Assembly: GCA_030528145.1 (NCBI GenBank)
Contig: JAUMZK010000004.1
Location: 62,001-126,000, forward strand
From: Actinomycetaceae bacterium
GTDB lineage: Bacteria; Actinomycetota; Actinomycetes; Actinomycetales; Actinomycetaceae
Length of the DNA: 64,000 nucleotides
Direction of reading: 5' to 3'
The position numbers and the translations under genes are program-made. Below are positions 26,311 through 35,978 of this stretch, one piece after another. Within the stretch, counting starts at the first letter, position 1. The number at the start of each line of letters is the position of its first letter. A model generated the notes under the pieces. It was not told the DNA's origin, searched no databases, and saw only the letters and a list, made by a program, of their open reading frames with translations.

Positions 26311-26352
26311 CAACAAAATAGTTACGCCTCAACAAAATAGTTCGCTCTCACG
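26311..26352 (-). repeat. dispersed repeat, second copy of the GAGGCGTAAC family
   Basis: The minus strand of this 42-base stretch aligns gap-free to the start of the tandem repeat at 6237 with five differences in 41 bases. It carries two units of the ATTTTG-TGAGGCGTAAC type. It lies between the arabinose remnant and pckG. Confidence 0.72.
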
Positions 26353-26434
26353 TACACACGACAGCAGCGGCGGGAACATTCCTGCCGCTGCTGGTTTAAG
26401 GTTGCGTGAGGACGACGCGCTTGCACCGAAACAA

Positions 26435-26464
26435 GTTGGACCCCACCTTTTGGTGGGGTCCAAC
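26435..26464 (-). terminator. strong hairpin downstream of pckG
   Basis: GTTGGACCCCACC (26435-26447) and GGTGGGGTCCAAC (26452-26464) form a perfect 13-bp stem with a four-base loop. It lies about 105 bases beyond the pckG stop. On the minus strand the stem is followed by TTGTTTC, a modest U-tract, so it probably terminates pckG. Confidence 0.75.
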
Positions 26465-26568
26465 ATTCACCCTAGCCGGTTACTGCCCAGCTAAAGAACG
26501 TACAGCACCGTAGCATTAGCCGCGATTCGTCCGCGGCTGCCGCAACCATTACCGCAAAGCACTAAGCC

Positions 26569-28413
26569 TTACGCCTGCGCTGCAGCAATACGGGCGCGGA
26601 ACTTCTTCAATTCATCCCAAATGGGTTCGGGAATGTGGTCGCCAAACTTCTTGAAGTATTCCTCGGTTTCGTCCATTTCTGCAGCCCACGCTTGCGGATC
26701 TACAGCAAATAGCTTGCCCCAAGTTTCTTCGTCAATATCCAAGCCGTCCAGGTTGAAGTCTTCAAACTTCGGGTACTTGCCAGTAATGCCTTCAATGGCT
26801 TCCACTTCACCGGCGGCGCGGCGCACAATCCAGTCCAGAACGCGGCTATTGTCGCCGTAACCCGGCCAGAGGAACTTGCCGTTTTCGTCCTTACGGAACC
26901 AGTTCACCTGGTATACCTTCGGGAACTTATCGCCCAGTTCCTTCTGCATTTCCAACCAGTGACCCCAGTAGTCGGCCATGTTGTAACCACAGAACGGCAG
27001 CATAGCGAACGGATCGTGGCGCAACGAACCCGCCTTCACGTCCGTGGCCGCAGCAGTAACTTCGGAGGCCACGGACGCACCAATGAACACGCCGTGCGCC
27101 GGATCGTATTGTTCTGCTACCAATGGCACGTTGGTAGCGCGGCGTCCACCGAAGAGGACGGCGTCTACCGGAACGCCTTGCGGGGCTTCCCAGTCTTCGC
27201 AAATAATTGGGCACTGCGAAGCAGGAACCGTAAAACGAGAGTTCGGGTGTGCGGCCTTTTCGCCGGATTCTGGCGTCCAGTCGTTGCCGTGCCAGTCGAT
27301 CAGGTGTGCCGGAACGTCCCCATCAATGCCTTCCCACCACACGTCGCCATCATCGGTCAGGGCAACGTTCGTGAAGATAGAGTTGGCTTTCATGGTTTCC
27401 ATAGCCATCGGGTTGGTGTCATAAGACGTACCGGGGGCCACGCCGAAGAAGCCAGCTTCAGGGTTGATGGCGTACAGGCGACCGTCGGGACCAGGACGCA
27501 TCCACGCAATGTCATCACCAATGGTTTCGACCTTGTAGCCCGGAATGGTGGGTTGCAACATGGCCAGGTTGGTCTTGCCGCAAGCGGACGGGAAAGCTGC
27601 CGTAACATGGTACTGCTTTCCAGTTTTTTCGCTGGTCAAACGCAAGATGAGCATGTGTTCTGCCATCCAGCCATCGCGGCGAGCCATCGTGGAAGCAATA
27701 CGCAGCGCGTAGCACTTCTTGCCCAGCAGAGCGTTGCCACCGTAACCAGAACCGTACGACCAAATTTCGTTAGTTTCCGGGAAGTGCGTGATGTACTTTT
27801 CATCATTGCACGGCCACTGTTCGTCTACTTGACCTTCTGCCAAAGGCGCACCCACCGAGTGAACCGCAGGCACCCACGGTTTGCCTTCATTAATTAGGTC
27901 CATAGCTTTTTCGCCCATGCGAGTCATGATGCGCATGTTTACAACCACGTAAGGCGAGTCGGTTAGTTCAATACCCAGTTGCGAAATCGGGCCACCCAAC
28001 GGTCCCATGCTGAAGGGAACCACGTACATGGTACGTCCCTTCATGGAACCACGGAACACGCCGTCCTCGCCAATGAGGGTTTCTTTCATTTCTTTCGGGT
28101 CCGCCCAGTGGTTAGTCGGACCAGCGTCCTCTTCTTTTTCGCAGCAAATAAAGGTGCGCGATTCCACGCGAGCAACGTCAGAAGGAAGCGAACGTGCCAG
28201 GAACGAGTTCGGGCGCTTATCTTCGTTCAGTTTGGTGAGCATGCCCGACTCGACCATCATTGAGGTGAGGCGATCCCATTCTTCTTGGGATCCATCGCTA
28301 AATTCGATGGCATCAGGGGTAGTAATTTCAGCAACTTTTGCAACCCATTCAACGACGTCTTCGGGAACGTTGGAAGGTGCAGCAGCCTTAACATCCTGTA
28401 AAGTTACAGCCAT
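26569..28413 (-). CDS. pckG: phosphoenolpyruvate carboxykinase (GTP)
   Basis: The 614-residue enzyme converts oxaloacetate and GTP to phosphoenolpyruvate and CO2 in gluconeogenesis or runs in reverse as an anaplerotic step. The GTP-type P-loop with the reactive cysteine is [13 protein letters not shown] (about residues 273-285). The oxaloacetate-site [21 protein letters not shown] and kinase-2 [10 protein letters not shown] are intact. Length matches the family exactly. The start ATG at 28413 stands after a 265-base gap that separates it from ptsH on the same strand. The gene is rich in preferred codons, as expected for high expression. Confidence 0.97.
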   Translation of the reverse strand: MAVTLQDVKAAAPSNVPEDVVEWVAKVAEITTPDAIEFSDGSQEEWDRLTSMMVESGMLTKLNEDKRPNSFLARSLPSDVARVESRTFICCEKEEDAGPTNHWADPKEMKETLIGEDGVFRGSMKGRTMYVVPFSMGPLGGPISQLGIELTDSPYVVVNMRIMTRMGEKAMDLINEGKPWVPAVHSVGAPLAEGQVDEQWPCNDEKYITHFPETNEIWSYGSGYGGNALLGKKCYALRIASTMARRDGWMAEHMLILRLTSEKTGKQYHVTAAFPSACGKTNLAMLQPTIPGYKVETIGDDIAWMRPGPDGRLYAINPEAGFFGVAPGTSYDTNPMAMETMKANSIFTNVALTDDGDVWWEGIDGDVPAHLIDWHGNDWTPESGEKAAHPNSRFTVPASQCPIICEDWEAPQGVPVDAVLFGGRRATNVPLVAEQYDPAHGVFIGASVASEVTAAATDVKAGSLRHDPFAMLPFCGYNMADYWGHWLEMQKELGDKFPKVYQVNWFRKDENGKFLWPGYGDNSRVLDWIVRRAAGEVEAIEGITGKYPKFEDFNLDGLDIDEETWGKLFAVDPQAWAAEMDETEEYFKKFGDHIPEPIWDELKKFRARIAAAQA

Positions 28414-28678
28414 TATGGTTTTGCCTCCTCGGCTCTACTTGAAGTGCTTATCACTTCAACTGCTTCTATTGTTACATCTAACCGAAGGGTTTTCACTGGG
28501 CAATAGTCCCATTGCCCAAAGCGCCAAAACTCCCAAAAAATCAGGCTTTGACCTGCATCTTTATATCAGATCACAGGTTTTTCCTGGGCCTTTTGGGCGA
28601 ACTTTGAGGGAAATTTTAGCAGAATTTGAAACACACTTACCGCAGACTTTACGCTAAACTAAATATTATTTTGCATTT

Positions 28679-28933
28679 TTATGCATCATCGTTGGCTTGG
28701 AGGATGTTTTTCACTTTCGCAGCAACGTCCGCATTGTCGCATTCCACCGTGACCACATCCCCGCACTGCGCCCCCAACGTCATGACCATCATTACCGAGG
28801 ACGCATCCACCGGTCCCGCCCCCGGCAAAGAAAGAGTCAGCGCACAGCCGGAATCTTGCACCGCCTTTGCAATCAGTCCAGCAGGACGGGCGTGAATTCC
28901 ATCAGGGTTCAACACTTTGACTTGTTCGCTCAC
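28679..28933 (-). CDS. ptsH: phosphocarrier protein HPr
   Basis: An 84-residue HPr. The phospho-accepting histidine is His14 in GIHARPAGL, and the regulatory-serine region is DASSVMMVMTLGA (Ser45/46). HPr takes a phosphate from Enzyme I and passes it to sugar-specific EII proteins. It is transcribed away from ptsI, and the two share a 188-base region between their starts, so expression may be coordinated from one control region. Confidence 0.95.
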   Translation of the reverse strand: MSEQVKVLNPDGIHARPAGLIAKAVQDSGCALTLSLPGAGPVDASSVMMVMTLGAQCGDVVTVECDNADVAAKVKNILQANDDA

Positions 28934-29121
28934 TTAGTTTCCTTCGCAGTATTTATGTAGGGTCCATAAGCTGCAATTTCAGTCTCCCCCATTTTGCCGC
29001 CTTTGCGGACCTATTGTGCCCAATATCGCAGGCAGGCGGTGTCTTCAGTCACTTTGACGGGTATTTTCAGCAACTTTTTTCGTCCTCGACAGTAGGCTAA
29101 AAATAACACTGAGGAGGACGA

Positions 29122-30861
29122 ATGGGCATAGTCTCCAAAGGCGTCCCGGTTGTCTCCGGGGTGGCTTACGCACCCGCTTTGTGGCTACGCAAACCGCAGT
29201 TTCATGACGACACCACAAACTCTAACGCCACCGACCAAACGATTGATTGCGCGCGCGAAGTCCGCCGCTTCACCGAAGCGGCGGACCAGGTGGCGGAACG
29301 TTTCAACGAAAGAGCACTACAAACCGTCGGTTCTGCCTCTGACATCTTGACAGTATCTGCGGCAATGGCAACTGACCCCGCTTGGCGGAAAGCTACCATC
29401 GACCTCATAAATACGGGTGTGCCGGCAACCCGCGCCACCACCACGACCTTGGGCGAAATTGCCCGCAAGTTCGTCGCCTCTGGGACGGTCCTAGCAGACC
29501 GGGTTACCGACCTCGTAGACCTGCGCGACCGAATTTTGGCAGGACTGCACGGATTACCAGAAATGGACTTGCCACAACCAGATTCCCCGGTAGTACTGCT
29601 GTGCGACGACTTAGCGCCAGCCGACACCGCCGCCCTCGACCCGAAAATGATCCAAGGACTGGTCTGCCGCCACAGCGGACCCACCAGCCACAGCGCCATA
29701 ATTGCCAGGCAAATGGGCATCCCCTGCATCGTGTCAACGCAAGGACTGGATAATATCGAGGACGGCACACTAGTCCTGGTAAACGGCACTAAAGGCACAG
29801 TGAAGGTAAATCCGGATCCGGGTCATGCCCGCTCACTGGTAGCCTTGGAGGAAGCCCGCCACGAAGCCGCCAGCAAATGGGTGGGACCAGCCAAAACGCG
29901 CGACGGGATACGCACCTACCTGTACGCGAACGTGCAAAACCGGGTAGGCGCACTGCAGGCAAAAGAAGTGGGCGCCGAAGGCATCGGACTGCTGCGCACC
30001 GAATTAGCATTCATTGGGCACACCATGGAGCCCAGCATCGAAGCACAAGCCCGCGCCTACCAAAACATCACCGACGTGTTCCCAGACGACCGCATTATTG
30101 TGCGCACTTTAGATGCCGGCTCGGACAAACCAGTGGCATGGGCAGGCACGCAACCCGAAGAAAACCCGGCACTGGGCGTGCGCGGCCTACGTACCCGAGG
30201 GCGGCGACCGGAGGTTCTGGAACACCAACTGGACGCCCTCGCCATCGTAAACGAAGGACGCAACGACCCCCTGAACGTCATGGCACCCATGGTGGCAACA
30301 TTGGAAGAAGCCGCCGAATTTGCCGAAAAAGTGCGGACACGCGGCATGGTTCCGGGCGTAATGATCGAAGTTCCCGCCATCGCATTCCTGGCAGGGCCAC
30401 TGCTGGAAATAATCGACTTCGTGTCGCTAGGAACAAACGATTTGACGCAGTACCTTATGGCAGCGGACCGCACAAACCCGCATGTAGCCACCTATTTGGA
30501 CGCGTGGCAACCGGCAGTGTTGGCCATGATTAATTCTGTGGCGCGCGCGGCGGGGGCAACCGGGAAGCGGGCATGCGTGTGTGGTGAGGCTGCCGCCGAC
30601 CCAGTACTGGGCGCGGTGCTGTTAGGAATGGGTGTGACCGGATTGTCAATGGCACCCAGCGCTATCCGCACGGTGGGTTCATTCATTGGGCAAATCAATT
30701 TGGAAACGTGCAAGAGGGCGGCCACGGCAGTGCTCGGTGCCAGCGCGGGCAACAATTTCGCAAAATACAGTGGGGCGTTCAACGCCTCCGAAGCCCGCGA
30801 GCGCGCCCTCGCTGTTTTGGCTGATGCGGGGGTGGAATTTGGCTTCAGCGAAGGTTCATAG
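29122..30861 (+). CDS. ptsI: phosphoenolpyruvate-protein phosphotransferase (PTS Enzyme I)
   Basis: A 579-residue Enzyme I. The active-site histidine is His190 in SGPTSHSAIIARQ, the PEP-binding region is FLAGPLLEIIDFVSLGTNDLTQYLMAADR, and the C-terminal catalytic Cys is in GKRACVCGEAAADP. It phosphorylates HPr with PEP and drives all PTS sugar uptake. GAGGAGG lies just before the ATG at 29122, and a copy of the frequent GAGGACG motif overlaps this ribosome binding site. The next gene overlaps its end by about 23 bases. Confidence 0.96.
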   Translation: MGIVSKGVPVVSGVAYAPALWLRKPQFHDDTTNSNATDQTIDCAREVRRFTEAADQVAERFNERALQTVGSASDILTVSAAMATDPAWRKATIDLINTGVPATRATTTTLGEIARKFVASGTVLADRVTDLVDLRDRILAGLHGLPEMDLPQPDSPVVLLCDDLAPADTAALDPKMIQGLVCRHSGPTSHSAIIARQMGIPCIVSTQGLDNIEDGTLVLVNGTKGTVKVNPDPGHARSLVALEEARHEAASKWVGPAKTRDGIRTYLYANVQNRVGALQAKEVGAEGIGLLRTELAFIGHTMEPSIEAQARAYQNITDVFPDDRIIVRTLDAGSDKPVAWAGTQPEENPALGVRGLRTRGRRPEVLEHQLDALAIVNEGRNDPLNVMAPMVATLEEAAEFAEKVRTRGMVPGVMIEVPAIAFLAGPLLEIIDFVSLGTNDLTQYLMAADRTNPHVATYLDAWQPAVLAMINSVARAAGATGKRACVCGEAAADPVLGAVLLGMGVTGLSMAPSAIRTVGSFIGQINLETCKRAATAVLGASAGNNFAKYSGAFNASEARERALAVLADAGVEFGFSEGS

Positions 30862-31306
30862 CCAGGACGCCCTGCCGATTTTGCGGCAGTTTGTTGCGGA
30901 AATTGGCAGGATTTTGCGAACAGTTGGTGGGGGCGCGCCGGTTTCGGAGTTGCCGGTAGATTCCCGCTTGCAGGCGGCGGTAGTGGCGGCAGGTTCTTTA
31001 GGGCGAGGACGCCGCGTGCTGGTGCGGTGGACGTTACAGGAGTTGGCCGCGTTGTATCCGGGGCGCAGCGTGGAGGTGCGAGTGCCACCTTTTGGAGCGA
31101 CGCAGATTATTGCGGGGTCTACACATCGGCGGGGTACGCCTCCGGCGGTAGTTGAGTGTGACACGCCGACTTGGTGCGCGTTAGCGACCGGGTTGGTGAC
31201 CTGGGAAGAGGCGGTATTATGCGGAAAAGTGCTGGCTTCGGGGCAGCACACTGACCTTCAGGAGCGCCTTCCTGTAGGGACACTCCCGCGCACGTGTCTG
31301 TTTTAG
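30839..31306 (+). CDS. sterol carrier family protein (actinobacterial SCP2-like)
   Basis: A protein of about 155 residues. The conserved core is RRVLVRWTLQELAALYPGRSVEVRVPPFGATQIIAG, followed by HRRGTPPAVVECDTPTWCALATGLVTWEEAVLCGKVLASGQHTDL. This is the pattern of the small actinobacterial sterol-carrier family, usually located near purF or other housekeeping genes; the bound lipid is unknown. I take the TTG at 30839 as start because GGGGTGG precedes it. It overlaps the last codons of ptsI, so translation is probably coupled. Confidence 0.82.
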   Translation: MASAKVHSQDALPILRQFVAEIGRILRTVGGGAPVSELPVDSRLQAAVVAAGSLGRGRRVLVRWTLQELAALYPGRSVEVRVPPFGATQIIAGSTHRRGTPPAVVECDTPTWCALATGLVTWEEAVLCGKVLASGQHTDLQERLPVGTLPRTCLF

Positions 31307-31308
31307 GT

Positions 31309-31343
31309 GCTTTTTTATCTTTTTTTATCTTGTTTATCTTGAC
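31309..31343. repeat. 35-bp direct repeat, left copy, made of TTTATCTT units
   Basis: Three units ending in TTTATCTT follow each other directly after the sterol-carrier gene stop. The stretch matches 32538-32572 over 35 bases with three differences and in the same orientation. The two copies bracket the AAA ATPase gene. Confidence 0.85.
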
Positions 31344-31361
31344 TACTCGCTAATGCAGCGG

Positions 31362-32525
31362 TCACAAGAACGACTCCATGCCTTTAGCAGCCACGTGGTC
31401 CCGTAAGTATTCGCGCAGGAATGGCAACGCAAACCCAATTTTGCCGTACCCAGTTTGCACTATCATGCCAGCTTCTAGCAGTCGCAGGCGATAATTATTG
31501 GCCTGTTGTGGTGAAATATTAAGCCTTTCCGCTACTTCTCCTATTGCCGACTCGCCTTTGTCTTGTGCCATCGCAACCAAGAATGTGCGGTCTAAATCTG
31601 ACAAGTCGTTTAGCGCAGTTTGGTGTACCAACGCACCCAGGCGGCGCCGTGCCTGCAGGATGCCGCGGTGGGCGGCGTCCTCGGAAATGACATCGCCATC
31701 GCGGTATCTAAATGCCCATGATCCCACCAGTTGGATCATGAATGCGTACCCACCACAAGCAGCAGTGGCGTTTTGTAATGCTGAGGGCGCCCACTTCAGT
31801 CCCGCGTTTTCCACCGGTTCTTGCAAGCCCCGGCGTACTTCGGCGGCACTGATTGCCCCCAGGTCGTGCCTATCGGCGCGCCGCAAAAAAGTTATCGGAT
31901 TGTCGCCACCTGCGTCCGCCAAGAGCGGCGATACCGCAGTGGGTATTCCCGCCATTGCCACCGCAACAGGACGATTTTCCCGGATCATGTGTTGGATTGT
32001 AGTGGCAAATTCCACTAGTTCTTCCCTGGTATTGCGGTGTAATTCATCTAAAGTTATGAGCACTCCGGTGCGAGTTTGGTGCAGTTTTTCGTCGCGTTCT
32101 AACTGCATATCTGTGAGTTTGCTCAATTCCGTGCGCAAGTCTTCCACATGTGGCTTTTCCACAGGGGTAAAGGAAATAGTTGCCGGACCGGCTTTGACTG
32201 CAGTGATTTGTGCTGAATTACCGCTGGACAGTTGTTCGCACCGCCGAAAAACGCTGCGCGCTAACCGCGCAACAAAACCTTTCGTAGCTGTTTCGGGGAA
32301 GACGTGCCAAGAACGCTGTTGCGCCAAATCTTCCACAGCGTTTAGAACCGTTGTTTTGCCAACTCCTCTGGGGCCGACGAACAACGTGAACCATTCTGCC
32401 GTTCCCACGCCCGCATCGAAGGCATAACTGATGTCTTTCAGCACCTCATCGCGCCCTACCAGTACAGGTGGAGTAGCCCCTGCCGTAGGACGAAATGGGT
32501 CGAGGACGCCGCTCACTTTCCGCAT
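31362..32525 (-). CDS. AAA/STAND-type ATPase with winged-helix C-terminus
   Basis: A 387-residue ATP-binding protein. Walker A is FVGPRGVGKTTVLNA (about residues 48-62), Walker B with sensor is VLITLDELHRN (about 155-165), then sensor-1-like AMAGIPTAV and arginine-rich FLRRADRHDLG. A C-terminal winged helix follows (ESAIGEVAERLNISPQQANNYRLRLLEAGMI). The architecture is that of P-loop NTPases related to ORC/Cdc6 and STAND proteins that act as regulators or in defence. No membrane segment is visible. The gene stands alone, inverted against its neighbours, and is flanked on both sides by near-identical 35-bp direct repeats, suggesting that it is a mobile or recently inserted cassette. Confidence 0.8.
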   Translation of the reverse strand: MRKVSGVLDPFRPTAGATPPVLVGRDEVLKDISYAFDAGVGTAEWFTLFVGPRGVGKTTVLNAVEDLAQQRSWHVFPETATKGFVARLARSVFRRCEQLSSGNSAQITAVKAGPATISFTPVEKPHVEDLRTELSKLTDMQLERDEKLHQTRTGVLITLDELHRNTREELVEFATTIQHMIRENRPVAVAMAGIPTAVSPLLADAGGDNPITFLRRADRHDLGAISAAEVRRGLQEPVENAGLKWAPSALQNATAACGGYAFMIQLVGSWAFRYRDGDVISEDAAHRGILQARRRLGALVHQTALNDLSDLDRTFLVAMAQDKGESAIGEVAERLNISPQQANNYRLRLLEAGMIVQTGYGKIGFALPFLREYLRDHVAAKGMESFL

Positions 32526-32537
32526 GCCTCCACCATA

Positions 32538-32572
32538 GCTTGTTTATCTTTGTTTATCTTGTTTATCTTGTC
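32538..32572. repeat. 35-bp direct repeat, right copy
   Basis: This is the partner of 31309-31343 in direct orientation, with three mismatches in 35 bases. It contains three TGTTTATCTT-type units. It lies just upstream of the ATPase start, so it could also act as an operator array for that gene. Confidence 0.85.
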
Positions 32573-32716
32573 CCCGGTGACTGCGGCGGGCAGACGCGAG
32601 CCCACTCTGCCGATTTGACGGGGACTTAAATCCCTCCTAGTATGGTTCAAAATCCCTCGGACATCGCAAGACGATTTGTGCTGTCCGCGCTTGGTACTGG
32701 AAGGTCCCAAACAACT

Positions 32717-33967
32717 ATGTTTGTTCTTGACAAGCCAAGATCCACCCATGGCGGTGGGTTGACACCTATTTCTCCCACTATTTTTCAGGAAAATCCGTTA
32801 TTGGAATTTTTAAATTCCGAAAGGTTTTTCCTTTTTCCCGGTTTCTGTGATGTACATGTTCATTTCAGAGAACCGGGTTTTTCTTATAAAGAGACCATTT
32901 CAACGGGGTGTGCGGCGGCAGCGCGGGGCGGTTTCACAGCCGTTGCCACCATGCCCAACCTGGATCCAGTCCCGGATTCAGCACAAAATCTGGCTTTAGC
33001 ACAGAAGCTTATTGACGAGGACGCCACCATCGACGTCTACCCTTACGGTTCCATTAGTATTGGCGAAAAGGGCAAAGAATTGGCGGATTTACGCCAAATG
33101 GCACCTGGAGCGGTGGCGTTTTCAGACGACGGCATGGGCGTACAATGCGCGGACATGATGCGTAAAGCCATGCTAATCGCGAAGGATCTGGACAAAGTCA
33201 TTGCTGCACACTGCGAGGACGCCAAACTCAAGGGCGACGGCTATATCAACGCTGGCGCATACGCGAAAGCCCACGGACATGTCGGAATTCCAACGGAAAG
33301 CGAGTGGAAGGAACTGGCACGGGACATCGTCCTCGCCAAAGAAACCGGCGCCGCACTGCACGCGTGCCACGTGTCCTGCCGCGAAAGTGTAGACCTGGTG
33401 CGCCAGGCGAAAGCCGCAGGGGTGGACGTCACTTGCGAAACTGCCCCCCACTACTTGGTGTTTTCTGACGACATGTTGCAAGAGGACGGTAGGTTCAAAA
33501 TGAACCCTCCCTTGCGCAGCGCAGCTGACCGGACCGCCCTCATAGAAGCCCTGGTGGACGGCACATTGGACATGATTGCCACGGATCACGCCCCGCACAG
33601 CGCCGCAGAGAAAGCCCGCGGTCTGGCAGATTCAGCGTTTGGGATTGTGGGTTTGGAAACTTCCTTCCCCGCAATTTACACACATTTTGTTCGCCCCGGC
33701 ATTATTTCGCTAGAACGCGCCCTGGAATTGTTCGTGACTGCCCCCCGCAAGCGCTTCAATATGCCGCTCGGTAATGATTTTTCCGTCTGGGATCTGGACT
33801 ATGTGGCGCCGGTGGACCCGGACGAATTTGCAACGAAAGGTCGCGCTACCCCGTTTGCAGGACAGGAATTGTATGGGCGGTGCCTGCTTACGGTTCACGC
33901 TGGCAAAGTAGTTCACATGGACACCGCTGCTATTGAAGAACTGCGAGCTCAGGAGTCCTGTCGATGA
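32717..33967 (+). CDS. pyrC: dihydroorotase
   Basis: This class I dihydroorotase (416 residues from the ATG at 32717) cyclises carbamoyl-aspartate to dihydroorotate in the cytosol. Metal ligands are in FPGFCDVHVHFREPG, the His in AAHCEDAKL, and the Asp in MIATDHAPHSAAEK. The frame extends upstream to 32642, but the extra residues are not family-like; GGAAGG lies 12 bases before 32717. The start sits in a small palindrome CAAACA-ACTA-TGTTTG that might influence initiation. It is the first gene of the pyr operon and overlaps pyrK by ATGA. Confidence 0.93.
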   Translation: MFVLDKPRSTHGGGLTPISPTIFQENPLLEFLNSERFFLFPGFCDVHVHFREPGFSYKETISTGCAAAARGGFTAVATMPNLDPVPDSAQNLALAQKLIDEDATIDVYPYGSISIGEKGKELADLRQMAPGAVAFSDDGMGVQCADMMRKAMLIAKDLDKVIAAHCEDAKLKGDGYINAGAYAKAHGHVGIPTESEWKELARDIVLAKETGAALHACHVSCRESVDLVRQAKAAGVDVTCETAPHYLVFSDDMLQEDGRFKMNPPLRSAADRTALIEALVDGTLDMIATDHAPHSAAEKARGLADSAFGIVGLETSFPAIYTHFVRPGIISLERALELFVTAPRKRFNMPLGNDFSVWDLDYVAPVDPDEFATKGRATPFAGQELYGRCLLTVHAGKVVHMDTAAIEELRAQESCR

Positions 33968-34833
33968 CCTCTCACGTTTTCACCTCTGCTTTTGCGCATC
34001 AGGATGCCAATTCCCACGCACATTCCGAATCTGGCGCCTCTGCCCAAAACCGCACTTTTGCCCCGAGGACGCCGCGATCGTTCACCCAAACCTGGCTGGA
34101 AGTTACTGCGAACCAGCCCATTGCCGCCGCAACTTACCAGATGGTGCTTTCGGGAAACGTGTCGGCTATTTCGCAGCCGGGGCAGTTTGTGAACATAAAA
34201 ATTCCGGGTTTTTCTACGCGTCGCCCTCTGTCTGTTTGCAATGTGGATTTTTCCGAGGGCGCCGCAGTCGGTTTCGCCACCATTATTTATAAAGTAGTGG
34301 GCGCAGGTACTGCAGCGTTAGCGAAAATGCCGCAAGGCACACGATTGAATTGTTTGGTTGGTTTAGGAAATGGTTTTGATATTTCCAAAGCGGGTAGTAA
34401 CCCAGTTTTAATTGGCGGAGGCGTTGGCGTTCCGCCTTTATTTTTGCTCGCTCGCAGGCTGATTGATCGGGGCGCCCACCCTACCGTGATTTTGGGTTTT
34501 GGCAGCCGTGCGGAAGTTTTTTACGAGGACGAATTTCGGGCTTTGGGCGCGCGCGTGCTGCTGACTACTGCGGACGGCTCTGCCGGCCAGCAAGGGTTCG
34601 TCACCGCCGTATTACCACAGGTAAAAGCCAGTTACATTTACGCGTGCGGACCGCACGCCATGTTGACGGCCGTGGCACATTGTAGTGACATTCCGGGCGA
34701 ATTTAGTTTTGAAGAACGCATGGGATGCGGTTTTGGTGCTTGCATGGGTTGCGTCAAACCGACGGTGGGTGGCGGCTACAAACGCGTGTGCGTGGAAGGA
34801 CCAGTCATCGCAAAGGAAGAAATAGCATGGTAA
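33964..34833 (+). CDS. pyrK: dihydroorotate dehydrogenase electron-transfer subunit (PyrK type)
   Basis: A 289-residue FAD- and [2Fe-2S]-binding reductase subunit that passes electrons from PyrD to NAD+. The FAD-binding R-x-x-S is in STRRPLSVCNVD, the NAD-binding start is LIGGGVGVPPLFLLAR, and the iron-sulfur cysteines are in GCGFGACMGCVK plus the Cys in YKRVCVEG. The first 40 residues (His/Ser/Ala-rich) are an extension relative to the usual 250-260 residue family, so a later start is possible, but ATGA overlap with pyrC favours 33964. Confidence 0.92.
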   Translation: MTSHVFTSAFAHQDANSHAHSESGASAQNRTFAPRTPRSFTQTWLEVTANQPIAAATYQMVLSGNVSAISQPGQFVNIKIPGFSTRRPLSVCNVDFSEGAAVGFATIIYKVVGAGTAALAKMPQGTRLNCLVGLGNGFDISKAGSNPVLIGGGVGVPPLFLLARRLIDRGAHPTVILGFGSRAEVFYEDEFRALGARVLLTTADGSAGQQGFVTAVLPQVKASYIYACGPHAMLTAVAHCSDIPGEFSFEERMGCGFGACMGCVKPTVGGGYKRVCVEGPVIAKEEIAW

Positions 34834-35978
34834 ACACCTATTGCGCGCCAGAAACGAATGCGGCTATAGTTCCCGAGGACGAACGCTTGCGGGTAAATTT
34901 ATGTGGCATCGACCTCGACAACCCTATTATTCCCGCATCGGGAACGTTCGGTTTTGGACGCGAATTTGCCCGCCTGTACGATTTGAACATTTTGGGCAGT
35001 TTTTCGTTCAAGGGCACTACTGCGCAGGCGCGCTTTGGCAACCCTACCCCGCGCATTGCCGAATGCCCGGCGGGAATGATTAATGCGGTCGGATTGCAAA
35101 ACCCTGGCGTGGCTGCCGTGAAAACCACCGAATTGCCGTGGATTCAGCAGCATTTTGCGAAACCGGTCATGGCTAACATCAGCGGGTTTTCGTTAGAAGA
35201 ATACCGGCACGTGGCATCCGAATTGGCGGACGAACCCGCAATCGGATGGTTTGAGGTGAACATTAGTTGCCCGAATGTTCACGGGGGCGGGCTGAATTTT
35301 GGCAGCTATCCCGAAACCGCCGCTGAAGTAACCGCAGCCGTCCGTGAAGTGACTGATAAACCCCTCATCGTGAAGCTCTCCCCTAACGTGACCGATGTAG
35401 CAGAGATTGCGCGCGCGTGTGTAGATGCCGGCGCGGACGCCCTCAGCGTAATAAATACCCTGTTAGGAATGCGTTTCGACCTGAAAATGCGGGAGCCCGT
35501 TATTGCCAACCAAATTGGCGGCTATTCGGGGACCGGCGTTTACCCCGTGGCTTTGCGCATGGTCTACCAAATTGCGGGTGCCGTAAATGTGCCGATTATT
35601 GGAATCGGAGGGATCAGCAGCGCCGAACAGGTTGTGGAAATGATGATGGCTGGTGCCACCGCTGTGCAGATAGGCACCGCTAACCTGGTGGAACCGTACG
35701 CGTGCCCCCAAATAATTGCCGACTTGCCCTCAGTCATGGACCGGTACGGCATTGCGCGCCTGACAGACCTTATAAAACCCAAGCAAAGCGACCAGAATCA
35801 GAAACGCGATCTACAGCACAGCGCGCATGAAAAACCGGATGCCGCGCCCCCGCCAGACCCTCCGGTCAAACCCACTTCCACACTTGTCCCGGGCTCTGAC
35901 CCGGTTTCCAACCCGAATTCCACTTCCGCCCCCGAACAGGCGTCCTCGGCAAATAAGGAGTATTTTCGTGGCAACTGA
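34827..35978 (+). CDS. pyrD: dihydroorotate dehydrogenase, class 1B catalytic subunit
   Basis: The catalytic FMN protein oxidises dihydroorotate to orotate. The active-site cysteine is in EVNISCPNVHGGG, with FMN-binding in IIPASGTFGFG and GIGGISSAEQVVEMMMAGATAVQIGTA. The catalytic domain ends near residue 320 (RLTDLIKP). It is followed by an unusual tail of about 63 residues rich in Pro, Ser and Asn (PDAAPPPDPPVKPTS...). The start ATG at 34827 overlaps the pyrK stop (ATGGTAA) and has AAAGGAAG upstream. The tail's last codons overlap pyrF. Confidence 0.94.
   Translation: MVNTYCAPETNAAIVPEDERLRVNLCGIDLDNPIIPASGTFGFGREFARLYDLNILGSFSFKGTTAQARFGNPTPRIAECPAGMINAVGLQNPGVAAVKTTELPWIQQHFAKPVMANISGFSLEEYRHVASELADEPAIGWFEVNISCPNVHGGGLNFGSYPETAAEVTAAVREVTDKPLIVKLSPNVTDVAEIARACVDAGADALSVINTLLGMRFDLKMREPVIANQIGGYSGTGVYPVALRMVYQIAGAVNVPIIGIGGISSAEQVVEMMMAGATAVQIGTANLVEPYACPQIIADLPSVMDRYGIARLTDLIKPKQSDQNQKRDLQHSAHEKPDAAPPPDPPVKPTSTLVPGSDPVSNPNSTSAPEQASSANKEYFRGN

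Noticed and set aside
31309-32572. CRISPR array
   Set aside because: The TTTATCTT units are adjacent, without unique spacers of constant length; no cas gene is visible.
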